Source: Caldilineaceae bacterium bin5 (lineage in GTDB: Bacteria > Chloroflexota > Anaerolineae > Caldilineales > Caldilineaceae). Taken from it: a stretch of DNA of 40,000 nucleotides. The position numbers were made by a program, and so were the translations under genes. Shown one piece after another: positions 25,103-33,730 of this stretch; the stretch's first letter is position 1; each line of letters begins with the position of its first letter. The notes beneath the pieces were generated by a model. That model had not been told where the DNA came from, ran no database searches, and worked only from the letters and a program-made list of their open reading frames with translations. The DNA is taken from positions 1 through 40,000 of the forward strand of contig MPML01000008.1 of the NCBI GenBank assembly GCA_002238445.1, read 5' to 3'.

Positions 25103-27241
25103 ATGTCAGCAGAAACCGAACGCTTCCGCCTGGCGCTGGTCGCAGGGGGGATCCTGTTCGCATTGGCGTTGGCCGTATTTTTACTTCGGCTTCAGCGCTT
25201 AGACGAACTCCCGTCAGGGCTCCATCATGACGAGGGGGCCCATGGCATGGATGCTCTCCGGGTGTTGCAAGGAAAGCACGCTGTTTTTTTCCCTGCAAAT
25301 ACTGGACGCGAAGGGCTGGTTGTCTATACGATAGCGCTGGCCATCTCCTTCCTGGGGCGCACGGTACTGGCTCTGCGCCTGCCCACGGCGCTTGCGAGCG
25401 CGGGCACGGTGTTGGTCTTGCTCTGGTTGGGATGGCTGCTCTTTGGCAAAGACGAAGAAGGACGGGCCACTCCCTGGCGCGGCCTTTTGGTGGGCGGAAT
25501 CGGGGCAGGGCTACTGGCGGTATCGCTGGGACAGACGATTATTGGGCGCGCGGCGCTTAGAGCCAACTTTCTGCCATTGTTTCTTTGCCTGTGTCTGGCC
25601 CTGCTCTGGTGGGGGTGGGAGGGCAGGATCTGGTGGCGGGTTGCACTGGCGGGGACGTGCGCCGGGCTGCTGTTATACACATATATTGCGGCGCGATTCG
25701 CACCTTTCCTATTTCTGTTATTTGGTTTGAGTTTTCTTCTGCCCTGGGGCCGAGGTGTTGCCCGCTTGCGGGTTGAGCTGCCAAAGGTGGGCGTCTTTTT
25801 GGGCGCGGCCGGGCTGATAGCCGCGCCGATTCTCGTTTATTTCGCACTGCATCCCGAACAGTTTTTTGTCCGAAGCAACCAGCTATTGATAATCCAGTCG
25901 GAACGGAGTCAGGGAGACCCGCTGGGGGCGTTTCTGGACAATGTGTTGGTGCATCTGATGGCGCTTGGCTTTCGCGGCGATCCGAACTGGCGGCATAACT
26001 TCGCCGGCCAACCAATGCTGAATCCATGGGAAGCGGTCTTTTTCTGGCTTGGCGCGGGGATGGCCGTGAGGCGGTGGCAGCGGCCCGCCTATCGCATGCT
26101 GCTTCTGTGGCTGGCGGTCCTGCTCATGCCGGCTGTGCTGGCCAGAGATATTCTGGCCCCCAACACGCTGCGCATGATTGGGGCGGCGCCGGCAATCTAT
26201 CTGCTGGCGGGTGTCGGCGTGTGGGAGACGTACCGATTCTTGCGGGAGCGATTTTTTCGGAAAAATGAAAATATTGCCGCCATGTTATTGGCGATTTTGG
26301 TCAGCTGCTCAGTATTGGTTCAGGGGGTGAGCACCTATCACACCTATTTCCAGGAGTGGGGGGACGAGTCGGAAGTCTATCACGAATACGCGGTGGGATG
26401 GATAGATTTGATCCAGGTATTGAGCCGGCAGCCGCCAGATGCGGAAACTGTCTATCTGATTCCCGATGGACAGCGTCATAAGGGATTGGGAGAGGAATTT
26501 CGCAGTCCCAGTTTCGAATACCTTTATCAGGGCGCGGCACAAGTCCACCTTTTCCATACAGCCATGCCCAACCTGGCGCAGAAGATCGAATCTACGCTGG
26601 CGGCCGTGGAGAACATATCCACTGTGAAAGTTGTGGACTGGGACACCAAGGCTGCCTGGACGGGCGATGAGAGCGATCGCTTTGCTGTTCTTTTTGGCAA
26701 ATACGGTCGTTACCTGGGTAGTGACTCTTACGGCAGCTTTCAGATCCACAGCTACGCGGATATTGCACTGGATCGTCGGTGGACGTTTTATGAGCATCTG
26801 GAGCCGTTGACGGTTTACTACGATGGCGACATTGCTCTTGAGGGGATCGCTTTGGGCCAGGGCGAAAAGCAGTTGTCAACGCAGCAGCTTGTCGACCTGG
26901 GCCGGGATCGATCCTTGTGGCTTGCCCTGCAATGGCAAACCGACTCCGGGTTGGATGTCGACTATGCGATATCGCTGCGGCTGTACAACACTGAAGGTGA
27001 AAGGTCTTACCAGAGGGATGTTGTTTTGTGGAAACCGGATCATACGCTTACCGGTCACGGAGGGGTATCGGAACTGTTCGATACGCTGCTCCAATTTGAA
27101 TTCGCGTCTGATCTCCCGCCCGGCGATTACGAGATGCGGCTGGTCGTCTACAGCACCGAGACCCAGATACCGACGGTTGAGATCGGAGTGTGGGAGCCGG
27201 AGAAGCTGCTGGCGCGCTTGCATTTGGACGAAAGCCCGTAA
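25103..27241 (+). CDS. GT39/PMT-like polytopic membrane glycosyltransferase, paralogue 2
   Basis: 712-aa paralogue of the upstream protein, collinear over the whole length. It has the first membrane helix (LALVAGGILFALALAVFLLRL), the acidic loop HHDEGAHGMDALRVLQGKHAVF, shared membrane segments and loops such as GFRGDPNWRHNFAGQPMLNPWEAVFFWLG, and the soluble C-terminal domain ending DLPPGDYEMRLVVYSTETQIPTVE. Start ATG 25103 (MSAETERFRLALV) aligns with paralogue 1; a longer frame begins at 25016 without a ribosome-binding site. It is separated from paralogue 1 by the degenerate MITE copy, and a remnant of a third copy follows. The pair probably arose by tandem duplication. Substrates unknown. 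Confidence 0.85.
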   Translation: MSAETERFRLALVAGGILFALALAVFLLRLQRLDELPSGLHHDEGAHGMDALRVLQGKHAVFFPANTGREGLVVYTIALAISFLGRTVLALRLPTALASAGTVLVLLWLGWLLFGKDEEGRATPWRGLLVGGIGAGLLAVSLGQTIIGRAALRANFLPLFLCLCLALLWWGWEGRIWWRVALAGTCAGLLLYTYIAARFAPFLFLLFGLSFLLPWGRGVARLRVELPKVGVFLGAAGLIAAPILVYFALHPEQFFVRSNQLLIIQSERSQGDPLGAFLDNVLVHLMALGFRGDPNWRHNFAGQPMLNPWEAVFFWLGAGMAVRRWQRPAYRMLLLWLAVLLMPAVLARDILAPNTLRMIGAAPAIYLLAGVGVWETYRFLRERFFRKNENIAAMLLAILVSCSVLVQGVSTYHTYFQEWGDESEVYHEYAVGWIDLIQVLSRQPPDAETVYLIPDGQRHKGLGEEFRSPSFEYLYQGAAQVHLFHTAMPNLAQKIESTLAAVENISTVKVVDWDTKAAWTGDESDRFAVLFGKYGRYLGSDSYGSFQIHSYADIALDRRWTFYEHLEPLTVYYDGDIALEGIALGQGEKQLSTQQLVDLGRDRSLWLALQWQTDSGLDVDYAISLRLYNTEGERSYQRDVVLWKPDHTLTGHGGVSELFDTLLQFEFASDLPPGDYEMRLVVYSTETQIPTVEIGVWEPEKLLARLHLDESP

Positions 27242-27314
27242 AAGGTAAGCGGACCGGAGCCAACCGTCGCTGGATGCGCGCCATGGGCGTACGGACCGTC
27301 GGGCAGAGGAAGAG

Positions 27315-27482
27315 CCGGTGGACACGGTGTATTACCTTGATATTCCGACCGCTCTTTCGCCCGGCGAGTATGAGTTGCGGCTGGTCGTTTACGACTCTGC
27401 GACCCTGAGTCCGACTGTCCAACCGGGTGTATGGGAGGGGGAGGTTGCCCTAGCGCGCCTGCGGATGGCGGATGGCGGTTGA
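27315..27482 (+). pseudogene. 3' remnant of a third GT39-like paralogue
   Basis: In one open frame the sequence encodes PVDTVYYLDIPTALSPGEYE, then LRLVVYDSATLSPTVQ, then a Trp-Glu ending and a stop at 27480-27482. This matches the last about 55 residues of paralogue 1 (PVETLFFLDIPPELPPGEYE, then LRLVVYNAETLTPTVE). The rest of the gene is absent, so it is a deletion remnant of a formerly three-copy tandem array. Between it and the paralogue 2 stop there is no start codon with a ribosome-binding site. Confidence 0.8.
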
Positions 27483-27516
27483 TCAGAGCTGACTTACGAT
27501 TCTGATTCGCGCGTTC

Positions 27517-27545
27517 TTGGATTTTAGCGCCGAAACCGCTATACT
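27517..27545 (+). promoter_or_regulatory. Promoter of the two-gene operon at 27772-29879
   Basis: -35 TTGGAT (27517-27522), 17-bp spacer, -10 TATACT (27540-27545). Transcription would start near 27552, leaving a 5' leader of about 220 nt. The rest of 27546-27771 holds nothing I can identify. Confidence 0.6.
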
Positions 27546-27771
27546 TTCTTTTTGGGCTGTAAGGCCGTTTTTGCGGCCGATGCATGCGGAGGATTTTTCG
27601 CCCAGACAGCGGCCCATCCGTTTGCGATATATTTCCGGTCCGGCGTGCTGGCTGTGTTCGGTTCGGCGGGGCCGCGAGAGTGCAATGCCAGCGCGGTTGC
27701 CGCGGACAGGCAGACCGACGCAGAGCAGATTAGTGCAGGCGGGACGCTTGCATTTCCAGGAGGAGGAAGAC

Positions 27772-29367
27772 GTGCTGTTGCGAAGGACCCAAACCGCTTC
27801 ATTTTGGCGCGATCATTTCAGTGTTTCCGATGAAGATCTGGATTTTATTCATGAACTGATCCTGGATGCAGAGTCACCGATGACGACCGGGCAGCTTGCG
27901 TTGCGCCTGATCCAGGAATACCAGCGTCGCGAAACAGCCCGGATGGAATCCGAGCTGAAGAAGGGCGCGGTTTATCAGCCCGAGAACCCGTATGAAGTTG
28001 GGCAGACTCTCATTTTCCCTGCGATGGACTTTCTGGTAGGTGAGGTTCTGGAGACCCGCGCCGGCCAGAATCCGGAGCATGGGCCATTCGAAGTAATCCG
28101 CGTCGGTTTCGCCGATACGGACGAGATTCGGGAGTTCGCGGCCAGCCTTCAGACGGGTCACCGGCTCAACGCCGCCAATGGCCAGGCGACAGGTGATGAG
28201 GAAACGCTGCTGTCGGCGGAAGAGATTCATTCACTGTATCAGGATGAGATCGAAGAGAGTCTGCTGTTTGCGCTGGAAGACGGCGAGCGCAACGAAGATT
28301 TCGTGAATATTGAGGACTACTGGCTGCTGGCCGACATGCTGGCTGAAGTGCACGTAGGTCATTTGAATATTGCCGAGGCGCTGGTTGAGATGCAAAACCG
28401 GCCGATGTCGCCGGAGGAGTTGTTGCCGGAATTTGATCTGCAGGCGGAGGATGTTACGCAGCCGATGCAGATTATCAGCGTGAACCACGCGCTAGGCAGC
28501 GACGAACGGTTCGACCAGGTAGGAAGCGCGGGTGTGCCGCTCTGGTATCTGGCACGGCTGGAACCGCCGGAGGCGCTTACCGTGCCGCCACTTCTGCGTC
28601 CCCGGGTAGGCCGCTATAACCGCGCTGTCTTGAGTGTGGACCTTCTGCAGACGGAATGGGAGTTGGACGACGAATGGGGAGAGAGCAGTGCGAGCACGCC
28701 GGTCTCGTCGGTGGTGCCCAGCATCAGTTTCACACTTATCTTTCCCCACTGGCTATACGGCACGCTGCCACTGAGCAGCCGCACGCGGGCGCTGTTCCCG
28801 CACAGTGCGCAGGAGCGGTCGATGGTGACGATAGTCGACGGCCGCTGGGGAAACAGATACACGGCCTGGGTGGTTCACAAAGAGCGCTATGTATGCGGTC
28901 TGAAGGACTGGATGGTTGCGCACAACCTGCCGGTGAGCGCTCAGATCACGCTGGAGCGCACTGATAATCCGGACGAGGTGATCATTGACTTCCGGCCGCG
29001 CCGGATGAGGCGGGAGTGGAGCCGTATCGCCAAAGTCAATGCAAGCGCGAAACGTTTTGGTCTTGAGATGAACAAAGTGCAGATCTCCTGTGAGTACGAT
29101 GAGCACCTGATCGTATCATCTGTTGACCGGGAGGGGCTGGAGGCGTACAACGCCAGTTTCGATGGCAACGACGCGGCACTGGAGCAGATCGTGGAGATGA
29201 TGGTGCCGGAGATAACGAAGCTGAATCCGCAGGGCACAGCCCATGTCAAGACGATTTACAGTGCGGTTAACATGTTCTGGCGCTGTCCGCCGGGACCGAT
29301 CTTTTATACGTTGATCAGCAATCCCCGTTTCCAGGATGTAGGGGATGGGTTCTTCAAAGTAAGATGA
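27772..29367 (+). CDS. Uncharacterised protein with winged-helix-like segments
   Basis: 531-aa protein that I do not recognise. GTG 27772 is chosen because GGAGGAGGAAGAC lies directly upstream; the longer frame begins inside the promoter. Near the N-terminus, FIHELILDAESPMTTGQLALRLIQEYQRR reads like a small winged-helix domain, followed by a beta-rich block (YEVGQTLIFPAMDFLVGEVLE). A similar helical block is EDYWLLADMLAEVHVGHLNIAEALVEM. The C-terminus (VKTIYSAVNMFWRCPPGPIF to FQDVGDGFFKV) resembles the end of HARE-HTH-type domains. No signal peptide or membrane segment is visible, so it is probably cytoplasmic. It precedes a small Cys-containing protein gene by 65 bp in an apparent operon. 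A nucleic-acid-binding role is only a guess from these segments. Confidence 0.7.
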   Translation: MLLRRTQTASFWRDHFSVSDEDLDFIHELILDAESPMTTGQLALRLIQEYQRRETARMESELKKGAVYQPENPYEVGQTLIFPAMDFLVGEVLETRAGQNPEHGPFEVIRVGFADTDEIREFAASLQTGHRLNAANGQATGDEETLLSAEEIHSLYQDEIEESLLFALEDGERNEDFVNIEDYWLLADMLAEVHVGHLNIAEALVEMQNRPMSPEELLPEFDLQAEDVTQPMQIISVNHALGSDERFDQVGSAGVPLWYLARLEPPEALTVPPLLRPRVGRYNRAVLSVDLLQTEWELDDEWGESSASTPVSSVVPSISFTLIFPHWLYGTLPLSSRTRALFPHSAQERSMVTIVDGRWGNRYTAWVVHKERYVCGLKDWMVAHNLPVSAQITLERTDNPDEVIIDFRPRRMRREWSRIAKVNASAKRFGLEMNKVQISCEYDEHLIVSSVDREGLEAYNASFDGNDAALEQIVEMMVPEITKLNPQGTAHVKTIYSAVNMFWRCPPGPIFYTLISNPRFQDVGDGFFKVR

Positions 29368-29432
29368 GGAAGCGAAGCCAGTGGAGCTCGCATTTCACTG
29401 GCCTTTGAATATAGTGGAGGGATTGGAAGACG

Positions 29433-29879
29433 ATGACAACGGCAGCTCCCAAGCAGAAACTCACATGGTTCCGACCGGACGTGAACACAAAGTTTCACAT
29501 CGATTACAGTTGGTGGGAGAAAAGCGGACGCAATTTTCGCCTCTACCTGCGCGATCAGCTATGCACGGAGTGCCGGGACAGGTTCCAGGATCATAGGAAT
29601 ACCGAGGACGTGGATTGGATCGACCCGGAGACGGGGGAGGTCCACCGCACGGATGCCTTGTGGGAATGTCTGCGCAGCCGTTGCACCAAGGATCCCGACT
29701 ACATCAACGAGCATCTTTCTCTGACCGCAGCCTGCTTTCGGGTCTTTTTGGCCAACAACAATACGCCGCTCAGCCCTTCGGAGTTGAATCACCTTCTCCC
29801 GTGGAAACCGGCCCGCACGATTCTGCAGACGCTTGGCGGGCGCGTCGTCTATCTGGGTTTGCGGCCGGTGCGCGAATAG
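29433..29879 (+). CDS. Uncharacterised small protein with Cys pairs, partner of the 531-aa protein
   Basis: 148-aa protein, ATG 29433, with GGAGGGATTGGAAGACG upstream. It has two cysteine pairs, CTEC (about residue 43) and WECLRSRC (about residues 78-83), which could bind zinc. The C-terminal SLTAACFRVFLANNNTPLSPSELNHLLPWKPARTILQTLGGRVVYLGLR resembles a winged helix with a terminal beta hairpin. It lies 65 bp after the 531-aa gene on the same strand with no promoter in the gap, so the two are likely co-expressed and may work together. I do not recognise the family. A possible terminator hairpin follows at 29886-29926. Confidence 0.68.
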   Translation: MTTAAPKQKLTWFRPDVNTKFHIDYSWWEKSGRNFRLYLRDQLCTECRDRFQDHRNTEDVDWIDPETGEVHRTDALWECLRSRCTKDPDYINEHLSLTAACFRVFLANNNTPLSPSELNHLLPWKPARTILQTLGGRVVYLGLRPVRE

Positions 29880-29885
29880 CGAAGC

Positions 29886-29926
29886 GAGAGGAGTGTAGAG
29901 GGGAGAAACGCGTTCACACTCCTCTC
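29886..29926. terminator. Hairpin between convergent genes (possible bidirectional terminator)
   Basis: Perfect 11-bp inverted repeat GAGAGGAGTGT (29886-29896) and ACACTCCTCTC (29916-29926) with a 19-nt loop, in the 59-bp gap between two convergent genes. It lacks a proper T tract on either side, so intrinsic termination is uncertain. Confidence 0.45.
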
Positions 29927-29938
29927 TTCCCAGTTCTG

Positions 29939-30817
29939 TCAGTCCCCTTCCGGCCCTTTGCCTGCCCTCGCTAGTAGATCCTGCGCGGCGCGGAACATCG
30001 GCATATCCACCATTTTCCCATCGAGTACGCAGACACCCCGACCGGCCCTTTGGTGCGCCTTAAATACGGCGATAAGACGGCGCGCGGCTGCTACGTCAGC
30101 GAGGTCGGGCGTAAAGGCGCGGTTGATGACCTCCACCTGGCGCGGATGGACTGCCAGTTTGCCGCGGAAGCCCAAATTACGCATAGCTTCACACTCGGCG
30201 GCCAGACCGGTCAGGTCGGCCAGATCGGTATAGACGGTGTCGATGGCCTGTAGCCCGAAGGCGGCCGCGGCGGTCGCGACGGCGCTGCGGGCGTAGAAGA
30301 CTTCCCACCCTTCGCGCGTGCGCTGCGCGCCGATATCGCCGGCAAAATCTTCGGCGCCGAACGCTAACGCCATGAGCCTGGGGTCGGCGCCGGCGATCTC
30401 GCGCAGATTCATCACGCCGGCGGCGCTCTCCACGATAGCCAACAACCGCACAGTTCCGATGGGCAGCCCGGCCGCGCTTTCCAGCGGCGTCAACCGCTCA
30501 CTCACGAGTTGGAGGTCGGCGGCGGACTCTACTTTCGGGATCACGTAGATTTTGGGCTCGGCGGCAAAGGTTGCGAGCAGGTCATCCGGCCAGAAGGGAC
30601 TGTTTACCGGGTTGATGCGAATGCAGGGCAGCGGCTCCGCTTCCGGCAGGGCCTGGAACGACTGGACGAGGAGCGAGCGCGCCTCCAGTTTGCGGCTGGG
30701 CGCGACCGCGTCCTCAAGGTCGGCGATGATGGCATCGGCGGGCAGAGCGGCGCCCTTGGCGATCATACGGGGCGAGTCGGCGGGCATGAAGAGCAGAGAG
30801 CGCAGTCGCAGAGTCAT
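29939..30817 (-). CDS. CoA ester lyase, HpcH/HpaI (CitE-like) family
   Basis: 292-aa TIM-barrel protein of the HpcH/HpaI aldolase/citrate lyase beta-subunit family, which cleaves or forms acyl-CoA C-C bonds, for example malyl-CoA, citramalyl-CoA or citryl-CoA. Visible motifs are RSLLFMPADSPRMIAKGA at the start, DAIIADLEDAVAP, the substrate Arg in CIRINPVNSPFW, the metal-binding Glu in LLAIVESAAGVMNL and Glu/Asp in AFGAEDFAGDIG, and KLAVHPRQVEVIN. Length is standard for stand-alone CitE-like proteins. ATG 30817 is chosen because homologues start at MTLRLRSLLF; the frame extends upstream without support. No other citrate-lyase subunits are nearby, so the substrate is open. Confidence 0.9.
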   Translation of the reverse strand: MTLRLRSLLFMPADSPRMIAKGAALPADAIIADLEDAVAPSRKLEARSLLVQSFQALPEAEPLPCIRINPVNSPFWPDDLLATFAAEPKIYVIPKVESAADLQLVSERLTPLESAAGLPIGTVRLLAIVESAAGVMNLREIAGADPRLMALAFGAEDFAGDIGAQRTREGWEVFYARSAVATAAAAFGLQAIDTVYTDLADLTGLAAECEAMRNLGFRGKLAVHPRQVEVINRAFTPDLADVAAARRLIAVFKAHQRAGRGVCVLDGKMVDMPMFRAAQDLLARAGKGPEGD

Positions 30818-31027
30818 GGGCGGGGTCCGCGTGTATGGGTGGGCGCCGGGAGGCGGTCGGCGCCGAATTGTGCACAAGTTGATTCATTCTACACAAATTA
30901 CGCAGATATGGCAGGTTGACGCAGAAGGGAGAGAGCCTGAACCGACTGGCCGTGCCACAGTCCACTACAGAGAGCTGGAGCAGTCCTGGTAAAGTTCGAC
31001 AGATATCCTTATGGGGGGCCGTTATTC

Positions 31028-31070
31028 TGACATTTTGACACATATTTTCACTTTTTGTATGACATTGACA
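31028..31070. promoter_or_regulatory. Paired direct repeats, candidate operator of the Xre-ImmA/PIN operon
   Basis: TGACATTTTGACA (31028-31040) and TGACATTGACA (31060-31070) are near-identical direct repeats starting 32 bp apart, three helical turns. The second overlaps the -35 box of the promoter at 31059-31087. This suits autorepression by the Xre protein encoded downstream. Confidence 0.45.
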
Positions 31071-31087
31071 GATTCCTGTGGTATAAT
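31059..31087 (+). promoter_or_regulatory. Promoter of the Xre-ImmA/PIN operon
   Basis: -35 ATGACA (31059-31064), 17-bp spacer, extended -10 TGG-TATAAT (31079-31087). Transcription start near 31094 gives a leader of about 168 nt. The whole gap 30818-31261 otherwise shows no gene. Confidence 0.65.
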
Positions 31088-31261
31088 GTGCATGATGAAG
31101 AGAAATAGCTAGAGATTCCTGATGCAAAACGGTTGCGGATCCAGAGGATTTGCAAGGCCGCCACGGGTCAGTTTCTTCCCCATTTGTAAACTCCAGTCCG
31201 CATTGGTCGCGCCATTTCGATATTTACCTCTTCCTGTCCACTCAGATGCACAGGGGGCATC

Positions 31262-32563
31262 ATGAACAGACACTTAAGTGAGTCCATTCCTCCTCCCGTG
31301 TTAGGACGGCGCTTGCAGGGGGCGCGCAAGGCCCGCGGCCTTACGCAAAAGGAGGTCGCCGAGTCCCTGGGTGTAGCTCGGACCACTATAACCGCATTGG
31401 AAAAGGGTGAGCGGCGCACCCGGCCAGGTGAACTGATCCAGATGGCGCAGTTGTATGGTCGGCCGGTGGGTGATTTCGTTGGCGCAAGGGATTCCGTTGC
31501 CGACTTCGCAGCGCAGTTTCGGGCCGCTGTCTCCAAACTCGGTTCGCAGCAGGCCCAAGATGAATTGCAGCATGCTGTCGCGATATTCCAACAGCTGTGC
31601 GAAGACTACCAACATCTCGAAAACCTGAACGAGGCGCCGCTCATTCGAAACTACCCGCCGCGATACGCAACGGACGGGACCTCTCCTGAAGTTGCGGCGG
31701 AGGACGTGGCCACGGCCGAACGACACCGTCTGGCGCTTGGCGACGGACCGTTTCTGAACTTGAGAGAGGCTCTTGCGAACGATGTCGGCCTTCGAGTTTT
31801 CTCCATTGACCTGCCCTCACGTGTGGCGGGCATGTACAGCTACATGGAGGAGTTTGGCGGCTGTATCGCGGTAAACGCCGTTCACCCACAGGAGCGGCAG
31901 CGATGGTCGCTGGCGCACGAGTATGGCCACTTCCTCACGAGCCGCTTCCGGTCGGAGGTATCGATGTTGGGCGGGTATGGTCGTTCACGGAGCGGCGAGC
32001 GTTTCGCGGATGCCTTTGCCCGTTGCCTGCTCATGCCAGCCGCGGGTTTGCGACGGAGATTTAATGAATTGTCACGCGCGGCCCGCGGCAGGATCACGGC
32101 TGCGGAGATCTGCCAGCTTGCGCATCATTATTTTGTCTCCGTGGAGATGATGATGCTGCGTCTGGAGGAGCTTCGTCTTCTGCCGGGAGGAACGTGGGGA
32201 CGGCTGCACGACCGCGGCTTCAAAGTGCGAGAAGCAGAAGGGCAGTCAAGTCTATCTCCCCATTCCCACGGCGGACGGTCCTTGCCACTTCGCTATCAGT
32301 ATTTGGCTGCGCGGGCCTACGAAGAGGGAAAGCTGACTGAAGGAGAGCTGGCCCGCCTCTTACGTGTCGACCGCGTAGCGGCAAGGCGGCTGGTCCAGGA
32401 GCTGGCTCAGTCCTTGTTTCTTCAAGATGAAGGCCAAGTTGCCGCAATCTTCATTGATCTGGCGCGTAGCGTCAGTGGGAGGGACGAACCTGCGCCTCAG
32501 TTGACAGAAGTGACCGGCTCCTTTGGTGGAGAGCGATCGCACATTGCCGAACAGTCTTCTTGA
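31262..32563 (+). CDS. Xre-family regulator with ImmA/IrrE metallopeptidase domain
   Basis: 433-aa two-domain protein. Residues about 14-67 form an Xre HTH (LGRRLQGARKARGLTQKEVAESLGVARTTITALEKGERR). A COG2856-type zinc metallopeptidase domain follows, with HEYGH (His219, Glu220, His223) and a downstream ligand in GERFADAFARCLLMP (Glu246). Proteins of this design (ImmA, IrrE/DdrO regulators) either cleave a repressor or act as antitoxins. Here a PIN-domain gene begins 15 bp downstream, matching the Xre-COG2856 plus PIN pairing proposed from comparative genomics as a toxin-antitoxin type. The C-terminal about 80 residues (LARLLRVDRVAARRLVQELAQ) look helical with another possible HTH. A promoter with paired repeats lies upstream. 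Confidence 0.88.
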   Translation: MNRHLSESIPPPVLGRRLQGARKARGLTQKEVAESLGVARTTITALEKGERRTRPGELIQMAQLYGRPVGDFVGARDSVADFAAQFRAAVSKLGSQQAQDELQHAVAIFQQLCEDYQHLENLNEAPLIRNYPPRYATDGTSPEVAAEDVATAERHRLALGDGPFLNLREALANDVGLRVFSIDLPSRVAGMYSYMEEFGGCIAVNAVHPQERQRWSLAHEYGHFLTSRFRSEVSMLGGYGRSRSGERFADAFARCLLMPAAGLRRRFNELSRAARGRITAAEICQLAHHYFVSVEMMMLRLEELRLLPGGTWGRLHDRGFKVREAEGQSSLSPHSHGGRSLPLRYQYLAARAYEEGKLTEGELARLLRVDRVAARRLVQELAQSLFLQDEGQVAAIFIDLARSVSGRDEPAPQLTEVTGSFGGERSHIAEQSS

Positions 32564-32578
32564 AAGGCGCCTTACATC

Positions 32579-33142
32579 TTGACGGGCCGTCCCGACTCGC
32601 TTCTGCTCGATGCCAGCTGCTTGCTCAACCTGTATGCAACAGGATGTCTGCGAGAAATCAGCGCCGCGCTGCCTTATCATTTCCAGGTCACCGACTACGT
32701 GGTCGAGCAGGAAGCTCTCTACATCTGGCGTCCCGGTCCGACCGGTAGCAGGGATGAGCGGGAACCTGTGGATCTGACTTCTGTGCTCAGAGAAGGCTTG
32801 ATTCAGCTGATTCGCCTAGAACATCCGGCCGAGGAGGCGACCTTTATTGATTTGGCGGCTGATCTTGACGATGGCGAGGCGATAACCGGCGCGCTTGCCT
32901 TTCAGCGCGGTTACGCCGTCGCAACCGACGATCGAAAGGCCCGACGCGTACTTGGGCAACTCAGTCCATCAGTAAGATTGGTCTCCACACTGGAACTGCT
33001 GAAACTGTGGGTCGAGGAAAGTCGGGTCTCCAGAGAGGAACTGGCCTCCGCCATGGCCGCGATGCAGTCGTGCGCCAGTTATATTCCCGGGAGGCGCGAT
33101 CCGCTCTATGAATGGTGGCGGTCGATTCTTCGGGAATCATAG
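32579..33142 (+). CDS. PIN-domain-like putative ribonuclease (toxin candidate)
   Basis: 187-aa protein with the acidic residues of a PIN nuclease: Asp11 in LLLDASCLLNLYA, Asp97/Asp98/Glu100 in LDDGEAITGALA, and Asp117/Asp118 in AVATDDRKARR. These are the expected metal-binding positions in order. The C-terminal extension (LLKLWVEESRVSREELASAMAAM) is helical. The TTG start lies 15 bp after the upstream stop with AAAGG about 10 nt before it, so expression is probably coupled to the Xre-ImmA gene. This suggests a two-gene toxin-antitoxin or stress-response unit. RNase activity and target are inferred. Confidence 0.82.
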   Translation: MTGRPDSLLLDASCLLNLYATGCLREISAALPYHFQVTDYVVEQEALYIWRPGPTGSRDEREPVDLTSVLREGLIQLIRLEHPAEEATFIDLAADLDDGEAITGALAFQRGYAVATDDRKARRVLGQLSPSVRLVSTLELLKLWVEESRVSREELASAMAAMQSCASYIPGRRDPLYEWWRSILRES

Positions 33143-33313
33143 ACTTGAAAGGGCAACTGGATTGCTGTGTACACTGTGTGCCCAGTGGGTCTTGAAGGCG
33201 CCCCACACGCCTTGCAACCAGCTCCGGTCTCGGATGGGACTCACCACAAAAAAGGCGCGGATAACCACTCTATAGGCCGGGCATCTTTGAGCGCATTCTA
33301 TTAATCTTTAACG

Positions 33314-33730
33314 TCATTTTGTCAGAACCAGCGTTTGTCTTTGCCGCGTGGCCACGATCTTTCTAAAGGCCAGTGCCGCCAGCAGGCCGAGGACGCCACC
33401 GAACATATCGACGCCGATGTCAAAGAAGGTGTCGCCGTGCAGTACGCGCTGCTCGCTGAACAGCTGAATACTCTCTTGAAGGATGGCGAAGCAGAGGACG
33501 AGGGCCAGAACGACCGGGACGGCACGCCTCGCAGCTAGTCTGCCGGTCAGGTTCTGCATCAGCAGAGCGGCCAGCACGGCAAAGAGCAGGGTGTGCATGA
33601 AAATATGCATCCACTGGGGACTGAACAGCGTGTTGAAGAGCCTGTAGGTAATGGGTGAGGCCCGCACGAGCCAGGCCATGGGAGAGAGGATGCCGACGGT
33701 CCAGAATATCAGGAACAGATTCCGCTTCAC
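33314..33730 (-). CDS. VanZ-family membrane protein
   Basis: 138-aa small membrane protein with about four hydrophobic segments (LFLIFWTVGILSPMAWLV; WMHIFMHTLLFAVLAALLM; VPVVLALVLCFAILQESIQLF; MFGGVLGLLAALAF). The VanZ-like signature is the His in the second helix (HTLLFAVLAALL), ESIQLF in the third, and the acidic DIGVDMFGGVLG. VanZ confers low-level teicoplanin resistance in enterococci; most family members are of unknown role. Start GTG 33730 overlaps an out-of-frame ATG; AGGAGGAAAGGAAAAAT lies upstream. Convergent with the PIN gene. Confidence 0.82.
   Translation of the reverse strand: MKRNLFLIFWTVGILSPMAWLVRASPITYRLFNTLFSPQWMHIFMHTLLFAVLAALLMQNLTGRLAARRAVPVVLALVLCFAILQESIQLFSEQRVLHGDTFFDIGVDMFGGVLGLLAALAFRKIVATRQRQTLVLTK

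Noticed and set aside
31065..31087. Promoter using the perfect TTGACA at 31065-31070 with TATAAT at 31082
   Set aside because: The spacer would be only 11 bp; ATGACA at 31059-31064 gives the proper 17 bp, so the TTGACA is better seen as part of the operator repeat.
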